Of a DNA stretch of 10,807 bases, positions 1 to 7,752 are shown in pieces. The notes under the pieces are model-generated. The model did not search any database. It was not told the origin of the DNA and worked only from the letters and a program-made list of their open reading frames with translations. This stretch comes from CAYWTX01 sp964461295 (GTDB taxonomy: Bacteria > Planctomycetota > Phycisphaerae > SM23-33). How positions within the stretch are numbered: position 1 is the stretch's first letter; each line of letters begins with the position of its first letter. The position numbers were made by a program, and so were the translations under genes. The DNA is taken from contig CAYWTX010000036.1 in the NCBI GenBank assembly GCA_964461295.1, forward strand, positions 1-10,807, written 5' to 3'.

Positions 1-23
1 CAGCCGCGGCCGCTTCGTCGGGC

Positions 24-2132
24 CTAGTCCTTTCCTGCTTCCCGCCGTCTGGGGGCGCGGCGATTCGGTGCCGTCTTTCTCTTGGATCCGATGGAACCGG
101 GCCGAATCGCGCCGGCTTGGGCGTTCCCGGTCGTCGGGCGCAGAACGCATGCGGTGTACAGGCCGATGGCGGGCAGGGCGAATGACACTCGACCGCGGGC
201 TCGCTTCACGGTGGGCGTTTGAGTCGGCAACGGGTCGGGGGAGAGCAGTTGCAGGCTCCAGTCTCGACCCTCGTCGGCCATTTCGACCCGGATCTGTCCT
301 CGCACCGGTTCCTCGGCGAAGTTCATGAGGTGGACGACGCGGTCGGCCGGGGTCGGTCCTTGGCGAAACTCGGCAGCCACAGGCTTGGGGGCCGAGACGG
401 AGAATCGGAAGGCGCCGCCGGCAGCCCATCGCAGCGCCGCCTCGACGTCCTTCCAGTTTCGTGGAGGCAGCGCGGTGTCGGCGTGGCTGCCGCGCAACGC
501 TTCCCCGGTCCGGAACTCAGTGGGTGCCTCGAGTTTCGGCAGGTAGGCGACTCGCCCGTTACCGACGGCGAGGCGAGCGGGGGCCGGCCCTGGCCGGAGG
601 CCGAAAACCTCGGTCAGGGCATTGACTTCGCGTTGGCGGCGCCAGTCGTCCCTTGCTCCGGTGGAGTCGGTGGCGACCAGCCCGCCGCCGGCCTCGACGA
701 ACGCCTTCAGCTTGGCCACTGCGGCGTCCGAAAGGGCGTCCTGGTTGGCCAGGAGGACGACCCGGTGCGCCGAGAGATCGTCGAGGTTGCGGTCGAAGAC
801 GATGCCGAAGGGGATGCGGGATTGCCACAGTCCCTGTTCACAGATGAACGGGCCGTGGACCCAATTCACGGAGTTGTAGGCCGTTGACGCCCACGAGCGC
901 AGCACGGCTACGTCAGCGTAGATGGGCCGCTGTCCGTACAGGTGGTCGTTTTGGGTCTTGAGGAAGCGGCCGAGGTCGCCGAAGGTGTACATGGCATGCC
1001 CGTTGCCGGGCACGCAGCCCAGGCGCGGGTGGCGGATCTGCCGGTTCATCACGATGCCGAGCAGGTTCCCGCGATCGGAGTGGCCATCGATGATCGACAG
1101 GCCGGTGCTGTGCGAGAGTTTGAAGCTGCGAAACTCGGCGATCTGGTTGCCCTTGGCGCCGACGCGCGGCGAGAGGCCCGCGTCGCAGGAGTTGATCAGG
1201 CGCAGGAGCCAGCGGCCGTGGTCGATGCCGTTGTCGAAGCATAGGTTGTGGGGGTGGACGCCCTTGATGTTGAGGGCGACCAGGCAGTCGGGTTTGCGGG
1301 CGTGAATGTGCGCTTCCATTTCGCCGAAGAAGTCGTACACGGTGTGGCAGCGGAAGTCGATCCACTCCTGGATCACGGGATCGTTGATCTCGTTGAGGCG
1401 CGAGGGCGGCCACGACTCCGACCATGCGGGCGGTTGGATGGCTTCGAGATCGGCGTAGCCGAATCGTTCGCGGCGCTGGGACTCCGTGTACTTGGCCATC
1501 ACTCGGCGAGGGAAGAGTTCCAGACAATGCCGGCAGCGGCAGGATCGTGGTTCGGCGCGCAGGATGTTGTTGTCGAACCAGATCAGGTCGGCGCCGGCCT
1601 CGTCGAGCGCCAGGTCGCAGAGATGTCGGACGAATGCCCGGTAGCCCGGGTTGTTGTTGCAGGCGAAGTGGCGCCAGAGCTGGTACATCATGTAGGTGAC
1701 CGGTCCGCCGTCGGTCGCCACGCAAGCCCACTCGCGCGCCTCGGGGTGGTCCTTGTACATCGTCTCGGTGTGCATGGTCCCGCCGAGATAGACGCAAATC
1801 GCCATCCCCCGGCGTTTCATCTCCCGGGACAGGGCATAGCCGCGGGCCATCTCCTCGGCCTCGTGCTTCAGGCCCATTCCTTTGTAGAAATGGATGGTGT
1901 ACATGCCCCCCGGCCCCAGCAGGCGGGCCAGGGCTGCCACGTTCTCCGGCTGATGATAGCGTTCGTACAGTTCCTGGCAGTTACGCGTCTGGCCGCCGCG
2001 ACGGCGCAGGAAGGCCAGCGGCTCATGGCTCGGCCACACCACACGGGCGAGGAGGGCTCGCTCCTCGTCGGGGTCGGCGATCGCGTCGGCGGGGGTGATG
2101 GGCTGAGAACGATCCGCTGTCTCGCTATCCAT
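24..2132 (-). CDS. Glycosyl hydrolase-like protein (TIM barrel + GATase-like domain, GHL6/GH42-like)
   Basis: A 702-residue protein without a signal peptide, so probably cytoplasmic. Residues ~65-400 read as a TIM barrel of the uncharacterised 'hypothetical glycosyl hydrolase' type: a strand with ADLIWFDNN (~181-189) is followed by a cysteine cluster, SCRCRHC (197-203), a pattern I associate with GHL6/GH42-like barrels. Residues ~435-515 (FDRNLDDLSAHRVVLLANQ, then a stretch containing FVEAGGGLVATDSTG) resemble the GATase-like trimerisation domain of GH42 beta-galactosidases. Residues ~590-665 look like a terminal beta-sandwich, and the last ~35 residues are a basic Arg/Lys/Pro tail. I chose the ATG at 2132, where GGAAG lies upstream; an in-frame ATG at 2180 would add 16 residues but has no clear ribosome site. 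It is divergent from the RNase HII-like gene across 193 bp. The substrate cannot be told; fold assignment is fairly safe, catalytic residues are not assigned. Confidence 0.75.
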   Translation of the reverse strand: MDSETADRSQPITPADAIADPDEERALLARVVWPSHEPLAFLRRRGGQTRNCQELYERYHQPENVAALARLLGPGGMYTIHFYKGMGLKHEAEEMARGYALSREMKRRGMAICVYLGGTMHTETMYKDHPEAREWACVATDGGPVTYMMYQLWRHFACNNNPGYRAFVRHLCDLALDEAGADLIWFDNNILRAEPRSCRCRHCLELFPRRVMAKYTESQRRERFGYADLEAIQPPAWSESWPPSRLNEINDPVIQEWIDFRCHTVYDFFGEMEAHIHARKPDCLVALNIKGVHPHNLCFDNGIDHGRWLLRLINSCDAGLSPRVGAKGNQIAEFRSFKLSHSTGLSIIDGHSDRGNLLGIVMNRQIRHPRLGCVPGNGHAMYTFGDLGRFLKTQNDHLYGQRPIYADVAVLRSWASTAYNSVNWVHGPFICEQGLWQSRIPFGIVFDRNLDDLSAHRVVLLANQDALSDAAVAKLKAFVEAGGGLVATDSTGARDDWRRQREVNALTEVFGLRPGPAPARLAVGNGRVAYLPKLEAPTEFRTGEALRGSHADTALPPRNWKDVEAALRWAAGGAFRFSVSAPKPVAAEFRQGPTPADRVVHLMNFAEEPVRGQIRVEMADEGRDWSLQLLSPDPLPTQTPTVKRARGRVSFALPAIGLYTACVLRPTTGNAQAGAIRPGSIGSKRKTAPNRRAPRRREAGKD

Positions 2133-2325
2133 GGTTCGTCTTCCGATGTTCGAAGGACTTCGGGCATCCGCTGCCGGCACGCGACGGTGGGATGCACGCC
2201 GTCAGCGGGTCTGATTCGCAGGATACTACATCAGGTGACGGTCCCTGGGGCAAGGGCGGCAGATCCTCGCTGTTGCCTTCGCCCTCGGCTGTGCCGTAAT
2301 CTGCCGCCTCACCGGAGCAGCAACT
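2133..2325. promoter_or_regulatory. Divergent intergenic region
   Basis: The 193 bp between the two divergent genes must hold promoters for both, but I see no convincing -35/-10 pair. On the plus strand, GGAG at 2314-2317 sits eight bases before the TTG at 2326. That supports TTG as the start of the RNase HII-like gene. The next in-frame ATG (codon 16) would remove the essential GIDEAG motif. Confidence 0.4.
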
Positions 2326-3294
2326 TTGGCCATCCTTGCGGGAATCGATGAAGCCGGCTTCGGCCCCGTCATGGGGCCGCTGGTGGTTTCGCTGTCGGCG
2401 CTGGAGGTGGGCGAAGAACTGCTCGGCGCGTCGATGTGGAAGGTGCTCTCGCCCACCGTCACGCGCAGGCCCGGCAAACGGGCCGGCACGTTCGCCGTGG
2501 CCGACAGCAAGAAGCTCTACCACCGCGGGCGCCCCGATGCCGTGGAGCATCTCGAACGGGCGGTGCTGGCGCTGCTGGCCACGCGGCGGCGCCGCCCCGC
2601 GACGCTCGCCGGACTGCTGGGCGTCGTGGCGCCCGATGCGCCGAAGGCGATCGGCGGGTATCCGTGGTACGCCGGCGCCGACCTGCCGCTGCCGCGCTGC
2701 GTGACCTCCGAGCACGTGACGCTGCTGGGCAACGCTGCCGCGGCCGCCTTGGCGCGTGGCGGCGTGCAGCTTGCCGCCATGCGGTCGGAGGTGGTCTTCC
2801 CCGGCGAGTTCAATCGCCTCTGCGAGGCGACGCGGAACAAGTCCACCGTGCTGCTGGACGTGACCAGCCGGCTGATCGCCTACCTCTGGCGGCGATTCCC
2901 GGAACAGACGGTGCGGCTGTACGCCGACCGGCAGGGAGGGCGGATGCGATACGTGGCGCCGCTGAAGCGCTTGCTGCCGGGCACCGAACTGGCCGTGCTG
3001 CAAGAGAGCGAGGAGTGCAGCGCGTATCGCATCGCCGACGGGCGGCGGACCTTCGAGATTCACTTCGGCGTGAAGTTCGACGGCGTGCATCTGACGGTGT
3101 CGCTGGCGAGCATGATCAGCAAGTACCTCCGGGAGTTGTTCATGGAGTTGGAGAACGCGTTCTGGGCCAGGCACGTGCCCGGCGTCGTGCCGACGGCGGG
3201 GTATTACACCGACGGAACGCGGTTCCTGGGCGACATCGCCCAGGCGGCCGAGGCGATGGGCATCCGCCCGGAGATCCTGCAGCGCTTCCGGTGA
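2326..3294 (+). CDS. RNase HII-like ribonuclease H, enlarged variant
   Basis: A 322-residue protein of the RNase HII (rnhB) superfamily, which cuts RNA in RNA-DNA hybrids and at single embedded ribonucleotides. Visible motifs in order: GIDEAGFGPVMGPLVV (6-21) carrying D8 and E9; ADSKKL (59-64); LYAD (198-201) with the third acid D201; FDGVHLTVSLASMISK (251-266) with the fourth acid D252, spaced from the LAS-K motif exactly as in RNase HII; and a C-terminal AGYYTDGTRFL (291-301) matching the family's GYxTxxH region. All DEDD positions are kept, so activity is likely. It is well above the ~200 residues of bacterial RNase HII, with extra sequence between residues ~65 and 195 and again between D201 and D252. 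The start is TTG (codon 1) with GGAG upstream. It stands alone, with no replication genes nearby. It might be a lineage-specific paralogue rather than the main RNase HII. Confidence 0.85.
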   Translation: MAILAGIDEAGFGPVMGPLVVSLSALEVGEELLGASMWKVLSPTVTRRPGKRAGTFAVADSKKLYHRGRPDAVEHLERAVLALLATRRRRPATLAGLLGVVAPDAPKAIGGYPWYAGADLPLPRCVTSEHVTLLGNAAAAALARGGVQLAAMRSEVVFPGEFNRLCEATRNKSTVLLDVTSRLIAYLWRRFPEQTVRLYADRQGGRMRYVAPLKRLLPGTELAVLQESEECSAYRIADGRRTFEIHFGVKFDGVHLTVSLASMISKYLRELFMELENAFWARHVPGVVPTAGYYTDGTRFLGDIAQAAEAMGIRPEILQRFR

Positions 3295-3297
3295 ACT

Positions 3298-3315
3298 ACT
3301 GACAGGACTGACAGG
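3298..3315. repeat. Two tandem copies of ACTGACAGG
   Basis: A perfect 9-bp tandem duplication begins three bases after the RNase HII-like stop codon. It is short and may simply be replication slippage. Confidence 0.6.
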
Positions 3316-3383
3316 GAACCTGGTTTAGCGGGGCGGGACCGGCCGGCCGAGAGGGGGTGGGGGGCTATCTATCCGTGAACAAG

Positions 3384-3400
3384 ATGGTATGGTATGGTAT
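3384..3400. repeat. Short pentanucleotide repeat (TGGTA x3) before the propeller gene
   Basis: ATGGTATGGTATGGTAT contains three TGGTA units, 29 bases before the chosen ATG of the next gene. The first ATG here is in frame with that gene, so a change in repeat number would throw this alternative start out of frame. The downstream start at 3429 has the better ribosome site, so any effect is speculative. Confidence 0.5.
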
Positions 3401-3428
3401 CCGCGGACAACAGGCACAAAGGACGAGC

Positions 3429-4511
3429 ATGAAGAAAATCCGCAACGTGGAGATCGATCTGGGCTCGATGCACTGGGACAGCCACGGCGACATCTGGCCG
3501 GTGACCTGGGCGGACGACGATGCCATCTACACCTCGGGCAACGACACGCTTGGCTGCCCCCCAGGGCTGTACGGCTCGGCCCCGGCCGACATGCGATACG
3601 GCCGGAACCTGCTGATAGCCAAGATCTGGGGAAACCCGCCGGGGCACCGCGTGCTCACGGTAAACCCGATGGAGCAATTCCTCTGGCGGGCGCGGTCCCA
3701 TCGCGTCAACGGCAAGAAGACCGGGGCGTGGAAGTCGTGCGGCCTGATCTTTCTCGACGGCCGCCTGTACCTGGCCGTGTATCACAGCATCTACCACAAC
3801 GATCTGAACCGGTTCCCCTGGTGGACGGCGTACATGTCGTGTATCGTCGCTTCGGAGAACTACGGCGAGAGCTGGACGCGATGGGAGGACAGCCGCTATT
3901 TTCCCGATCGTTTCGGCTCGCCGTCGTTCGTGCAGTTCGGCAAGAGTGGCGAGCACTGCCCGGACGACTTCGTCTACGCGGTGTCCCCGGCCGAACAGCG
4001 CTTTGCCAACGACGACAGTTACATCCTTGGACGGGTCCCGCGCGCCCGGATCCCCGACCCCGGGGCATGGACGTATTGCAGCGGTCCCGGCGGCGAGGAA
4101 CCGCAATGGTCCGCGGAGGTCGATCGCGCCGTGCCCATTCTCGAGAGTCGTCGGGGGCTCTCTTCGGCGCCGGAGGTGATCTACCACCCGGGGCTTGGGA
4201 GCTACCTGCTGGCGACGTTTTCGGCGCCTCGCCTCCCCGAGGACAGCACGGACTACAACGATGCGATGAAGATGTTTGGGTATACGACTTGGCACCTGTT
4301 CCAGGCCGAGCACTTGTGGGGACCATGGCAGCGGGTCTACGAAGGGTCGGGCACGGGCCCGGCGGACTACTGCCCGCGGTTGCCGTGCAAGTGGCTGGGC
4401 GGGGACAACCGCTCGGCCGTGATTGTCGGCGCGGGCAACGTGTTCGATCGTTTCGGCGCGGGAGAGCATTACGGCGTTGTGACGGCCCGAATGCGCTGGG
4501 AGATTGCATGA
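3429..4511 (+). CDS. DUF4185-like beta-propeller (sialidase-fold) protein
   Basis: A 360-residue protein with no signal peptide. The N-terminal WDSHGDIWPVTWADDDAIYT (16-35) matches the opening of DUF4185 and related five-bladed glycosidase propellers, in which a Gly-Asp-Trp motif is followed by 'tWaDDg.lY'. SENYGESW (142-149) resembles an Asp-box (S-x-D/N-x-G-x-x-W), the turn repeated in sialidase-type blades. The last blade-like segment includes YTTWHLFQAEHLWGPWQ (285-301). The start at 3429 is preceded by AAAGGA at five bases; in-frame upstream ATGs (3357, 3384) lack this. The RCC1 gene follows after 55 bp in the same direction, so they may be co-transcribed. DUF4185 proteins are usually linked to glycan metabolism; the substrate is unknown. 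A glycosidase, a lyase or a non-catalytic binding propeller are all possible. Confidence 0.65.
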   Translation: MKKIRNVEIDLGSMHWDSHGDIWPVTWADDDAIYTSGNDTLGCPPGLYGSAPADMRYGRNLLIAKIWGNPPGHRVLTVNPMEQFLWRARSHRVNGKKTGAWKSCGLIFLDGRLYLAVYHSIYHNDLNRFPWWTAYMSCIVASENYGESWTRWEDSRYFPDRFGSPSFVQFGKSGEHCPDDFVYAVSPAEQRFANDDSYILGRVPRARIPDPGAWTYCSGPGGEEPQWSAEVDRAVPILESRRGLSSAPEVIYHPGLGSYLLATFSAPRLPEDSTDYNDAMKMFGYTTWHLFQAEHLWGPWQRVYEGSGTGPADYCPRLPCKWLGGDNRSAVIVGAGNVFDRFGAGEHYGVVTARMRWEIA

Positions 4512-4566
4512 GTTCGGATCGCCGTAACCGGACACCCTTCTACGGGAGAGACCCAGGAGCACCTAC

Positions 4567-5799
4567 ATGCGACATGCACAAGTGGTGGCGTTGGTGATCT
4601 TAAGTGTGGCGTATGCCGTCTACGCTGCGGAAGGTCGAATAGAAGCAAGAACCCCGCGACAGACGATCGCGGCGGGAAAGCTTATGTGTTCGATGGCACT
4701 GAAGAAGGACGGCACGGTTCTGGCCTGGGGACGGATCACAGGAAAGAACGTCGTTCGCCCGATTCCCGTGGACGGGCTCAAGAATGTAACCGGCGTTTTC
4801 CTGAGCCACTTCGACACGGACGGTATGTTTGCGGTTGAATCCGACAGAAGGATCATGAGCCTCTATTCCATTCAGCAGGTGGAGCCGGTGCTTGCATTTG
4901 ACATGGGCGAAGTCGGCGGCGTTCAGTTCGACGACAGGTTCGTCGTGAAATCCGATGGCACGATCTGGGAAGCGAATCGCCGACAGGCATTCAATTACAA
5001 CTGCATCAACGCACTTGCCGATGTGCGGTGTGCAACTTGCGGTCCCCGTGGTCATATGGTGGCGCTCAAATCGGATGGAACCGTGTGGATTTGGGGAGAC
5101 CCCTATTTCGGCCGATCTGGCGTCGATGCCAGGTTCAAGCCAAAGACGCCCACCCAGATGGAAGGCATCTCCGACGTGACGTCGGTCGCGGCCGGCCGGT
5201 CCCATGTGGTGGCGTTGAAGTCGGACGGCACGGTCTGGACGTGGGGCTGTAACGAGCATGGCCAGTTGGGCAACGGCGGCATTTCCGATCGGTATGTCCC
5301 CGGTTCGGTCAATGGGTTGAAGGACGTGACGGCGATACGAGCCGGCCTTGGTTATTCGATGGCGTTGAAATCTGACGGGACGCTTTGGGCTTGGGGCGAC
5401 AACGCATACGGGCAATTGGGCGACGGCAGCACCGAAGACCGCAATCTTCCGGTTCAAGTCTGTGGGTTGCAGCGCGTGGTGGCATTCGATGCGGGAGGCA
5501 ACCATGCCCTGGCGCTGACGTCCGACGACACGCTCTGGGCGTGGGGATTCAACTACTGCGGACAACTTGGCGATGGCAGCACCACGGATCGTCATAGGCC
5601 CGTGCGGGTTTGCGATCCGGCGCCGCTGGACAAGTCCGTCTGGCGCTACGTCGCGCGAGATGGAACGTCGCCGCCCCGCGCCGCACCGACGAACCGGCAT
5701 TGCCGGGGGGCACGGCACGCGCGCGTTGCAGTTGCCGCCACGCCGCCGCCCGGGCCCACGTGCCGGTCGCCAACACGCCCGGGTTGCGGGCGGGATTGA
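4567..5799 (+). CDS. Secreted RCC1-repeat beta-propeller protein with aberrant C-terminal tail
   Basis: A 410-residue protein. Residues 1-20 form a signal peptide (hydrophobic VVALVILSVAYAVYA), so it is exported. From ~36 to ~350 it consists of RCC1 (regulator of chromosome condensation 1) repeats of ~50 residues. The best three are centred on VALKSDGTVWTWG (215-227), MALKSDGTLWAWG (265-277) and LALTSDDTLWAWG (315-327), each followed by a GQLG(N/D)G loop. Earlier blades (34-71, 122-150, 158-200) are more divergent. Six to seven repeats would close a propeller. After DPAPLDKSVW (350-359) the repeat pattern stops and the final ~50 residues are Arg/Pro/Ala/Cys-rich, with a sharp rise in GC. I take this as readthrough into foreign or antisense DNA, so the native C-terminus may be lost. 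AGGAG lies seven bases before the ATG. The body is less GC-rich than its neighbours, which may indicate transfer. Bacterial RCC1 proteins are usually extracellular binding proteins of unknown ligand. Confidence 0.75.
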   Translation: MRHAQVVALVILSVAYAVYAAEGRIEARTPRQTIAAGKLMCSMALKKDGTVLAWGRITGKNVVRPIPVDGLKNVTGVFLSHFDTDGMFAVESDRRIMSLYSIQQVEPVLAFDMGEVGGVQFDDRFVVKSDGTIWEANRRQAFNYNCINALADVRCATCGPRGHMVALKSDGTVWIWGDPYFGRSGVDARFKPKTPTQMEGISDVTSVAAGRSHVVALKSDGTVWTWGCNEHGQLGNGGISDRYVPGSVNGLKDVTAIRAGLGYSMALKSDGTLWAWGDNAYGQLGDGSTEDRNLPVQVCGLQRVVAFDAGGNHALALTSDDTLWAWGFNYCGQLGDGSTTDRHRPVRVCDPAPLDKSVWRYVARDGTSPPRAAPTNRHCRGARHARVAVAATPPPGPTCRSPTRPGCGRD

Positions 5800-5821
5800 G
5801 TTGGGGTTTCTGAAACCTCAT
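5640..5821 (-). pseudogene. 5' remnant of a lost gene following the GH36 gene (ATGA overlap)
   Basis: The GH36 stop codon overlaps an ATG at 5821 (ATGA), as in tightly packed operons. The frame opens MRFQKPQLNPARNP, echoing MRFS at the start of the GH36 gene itself. Beyond about 25 residues it turns into Arg/Ala-rich sequence without recognisable domains and runs antisense through the tail of the RCC1 gene. I read it as the beginning of a downstream operon gene cut off by a rearrangement. The left edge is approximate, set where the RCC1 repeats end. No function can be assigned. Confidence 0.4.
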
Positions 5822-7752
5822 TTGGTCCTCCGTTGTGCCACTTGCCGGTAGACGATGACCGCCGCGCCTGGTCGGTCGGTGATCTTTACCGTCAGACCGT
5901 CTTTCATCAGCCGGGCGCCGGCCAGCAATCGCCGCTGTCCCAAGACCTCGTACTTGGCCTTGGCGTCCAATCCGCTCAGGCGAAACGTCTTCGTATCCTC
6001 GCCATTTTTCTGACGACGGAAGGCCTGAAGCATCCCGTCGCCAGATTCTGGCCGGTGATACTGCCACGCCATCCAAACGTCGTCACGCAAATCATACGGT
6101 GTTAGGGGATGAAAATCGGCGGTGTAATAGCCGTTGATCTGGCGCACCTCGGCGTAGAGCCGGCGCAACAGGTCGTAGTCGAGTTCCTTGACCCGCATGT
6201 CGAAACACAGGTTCATGCTGGCGGACATGTTCGAGCGGAACTCGTAGGCGTCGACCTTGTGGTTCTGGCCCCAACCCGGGTACGCCGCGCCGTGGTACGG
6301 AATCCAGGACGCATAGGCGTAATGATGACACTGCTGGCTGGTCGGCTCGAACAGGTGATCGCTCCGGATCAGCGGCACGGCCCGGCGCATTGTCTCCAGG
6401 TCGTTGCGGCGGCCGCCCGAGGCGCACGAGTCAATCGGCAGGCCCGGGCGCCGGCGCCGGAGTTCGTCCCAGTACGCCAGATAGCCCTGCACGTAGAAGT
6501 TCTCGGTGGCGCCGATCCGGTCCGGCGTGTCGGCCTTGTTCCAGCAGCCCAACGGATCCATGTTGAAATCCTGCCGGTAAAAATCAACGCCCTCGGACTT
6601 GATCAGGCCGTCCACGTGGTCGGTGACCCATTGCCGGGCCGCCGGGTGGCCGAGGTTCAGCAACCGCCCCTCGAGCAACCACTCCGGGTGATTTGTCGCC
6701 AACCAGGATTCCTTGTCCCCCACACGTTCCGGCTCGAACCACACGATGGTCTTCACGCCCTTGGTCCGGCCATGGTCGCTCACCGCGCGCAGCCCGTTCG
6801 GGAACCGGGTCTTGTCCACTTCCCAGGTGCCGGTGTTGGTCCAGTGCCCCTTGCACGGGTACCAGCCGGCATCCATCCACCAGTAGTCCAGTTGAACGCC
6901 TTCCTCGACATACCGGTCGACGAACATTTTCTGGCTCGCCTCGTCGGCCTTGGCCATCTCCGCGTACATGTGCGAACTGCACGCCACGACCTGCGGCGGG
7001 ATCGGGTTGCCGTCGGCCATGCGCGGCACGTTGTGGGCCAGCATCCAGCGCCGCCAGAGGTTCTGGGCGCGCACCCGGTCGGTGCCCTGCCAGAACAACA
7101 ACGCCACCAGCGGCGTCCGGATCTCCTCGCCCGGTTTCAGCACCAGATGTGTCCGCTCCTGGCCGGCCACCACGCGCAGGCCGCGGCCCATGTCCCGGAC
7201 AAACGACGTCGCCCACTGGCCCGGCCACCCGACGGCCAATGCCACGCCTCCGTCGCCCATCTCCAGGTTGTAGTAGGGGAACGCGAAATTGCTGCCGCGG
7301 CCGCCCATCGGGTTGAACCGCTGGGTCGCCCCCGGCCCCAGCAACAGGTCGAACGGATGGAAACTGTCGGCCGTGCAGAAGTCGCCCCGGTGTCCGTGGA
7401 GCACAAACTCGCTCTTGCCGGCCTGTTCGAACCGGACATCCATCGCCTGGACATCCTCCAAGATGGGCGTGTTGGCCGAGCCGGTGTTCTTCAGGTAAAC
7501 GGTCCACTCGACGACTGGGAAATCCGTGTAATCCACCGCCACGCAGCGGACTTCCAGACCGGTCTTCCGATCGGTCCAAAGCAGCGTGCGACGTGTGCGA
7601 TGTTCGTCGAGTCGTTCGCTGGCGACCTTGACCGGCCACTTGGCGAGCAGTTTCGCCGAAGGTTGTCCGTCGTACGTGAACGAGAGCGGCCAGGCCGAGC
7701 GGCCGTCGGATAGATGTTTCCTGACCCACTTGTCCTTCATGCTGAATCTCAT
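5818..7752 (-). CDS. GH36 alpha-galactosidase-type glycosidase
   Basis: A 644-residue protein of glycoside hydrolase family 36 (clan GH-D), retaining enzymes that remove terminal alpha-linked galactose from raffinose-type sugars or polysaccharides. An N-terminal beta-sandwich (~1-235) precedes the TIM barrel (~250-560). Barrel motifs: LDYWWMDAGWYP (288-299), IVWFEPERV (336-344), VDFYRQDFN (389-397) with the expected nucleophile D395, and DSCASGGRRND (441-451) with the expected acid/base D451. A short C-terminal beta domain ends in PGAAVIVYRQVAQR. There is no signal peptide, so it probably acts on imported sugars. The ATG at 7752 follows GAGGGAAG and overlaps the stop of the upstream remnant (ATGA), implying former translational coupling; a second ATG lies four codons in. 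Both flanking genes are truncated, yet this gene has no internal stops and looks functional. Galactose specificity is inferred from the family; some GH36 members act on other alpha-glycosides. Confidence 0.88.
   Translation of the reverse strand: MRFSMKDKWVRKHLSDGRSAWPLSFTYDGQPSAKLLAKWPVKVASERLDEHRTRRTLLWTDRKTGLEVRCVAVDYTDFPVVEWTVYLKNTGSANTPILEDVQAMDVRFEQAGKSEFVLHGHRGDFCTADSFHPFDLLLGPGATQRFNPMGGRGSNFAFPYYNLEMGDGGVALAVGWPGQWATSFVRDMGRGLRVVAGQERTHLVLKPGEEIRTPLVALLFWQGTDRVRAQNLWRRWMLAHNVPRMADGNPIPPQVVACSSHMYAEMAKADEASQKMFVDRYVEEGVQLDYWWMDAGWYPCKGHWTNTGTWEVDKTRFPNGLRAVSDHGRTKGVKTIVWFEPERVGDKESWLATNHPEWLLEGRLLNLGHPAARQWVTDHVDGLIKSEGVDFYRQDFNMDPLGCWNKADTPDRIGATENFYVQGYLAYWDELRRRRPGLPIDSCASGGRRNDLETMRRAVPLIRSDHLFEPTSQQCHHYAYASWIPYHGAAYPGWGQNHKVDAYEFRSNMSASMNLCFDMRVKELDYDLLRRLYAEVRQINGYYTADFHPLTPYDLRDDVWMAWQYHRPESGDGMLQAFRRQKNGEDTKTFRLSGLDAKAKYEVLGQRRLLAGARLMKDGLTVKITDRPGAAVIVYRQVAQRRTK
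5834..5868. repeat. 35-bp repeat, copy A (inside GH36 3' end)
   Basis: This stretch is identical over 35 bases to 7765-7799 in the same orientation. It encodes most of the C-terminal signature GAAVIVYRQVAQ on the minus strand. Flanking sequence is related at protein level but clearly diverged in DNA. Confidence 0.85.

Noticed and set aside
1248..2351. Plus-strand frame of 367 codons opposite the glycosyl-hydrolase-like gene
   Set aside because: No domains, and it crosses the divergent promoter region into the RNase HII-like gene.
2125..3174. Minus-strand frame of 349 codons opposite the RNase HII-like gene
   Set aside because: Low-complexity Arg/His/Gln/Gly composition, overlapping a gene with intact catalytic motifs.
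3369..4562. Minus-strand frame opposite the DUF4185-like gene
   Set aside because: Arg/Ala/Val-rich, no motif; the plus frame has a good ribosome site and propeller motifs.
4600..5718. Minus-strand frame of 372 codons with apparent internal repeats
   Set aside because: Its periodicity is only the mirror of the RCC1 repeats on the plus strand; no signal peptide or known repeat family of its own.
6109..7713. Long plus-strand open frame opposite the GH36 gene
   Set aside because: It lacks recognisable motifs and is rich in Val/Ala/His/Pro/Arg. The minus strand carries a full catalytic GH36 sequence, so this is a high-GC antisense artefact.
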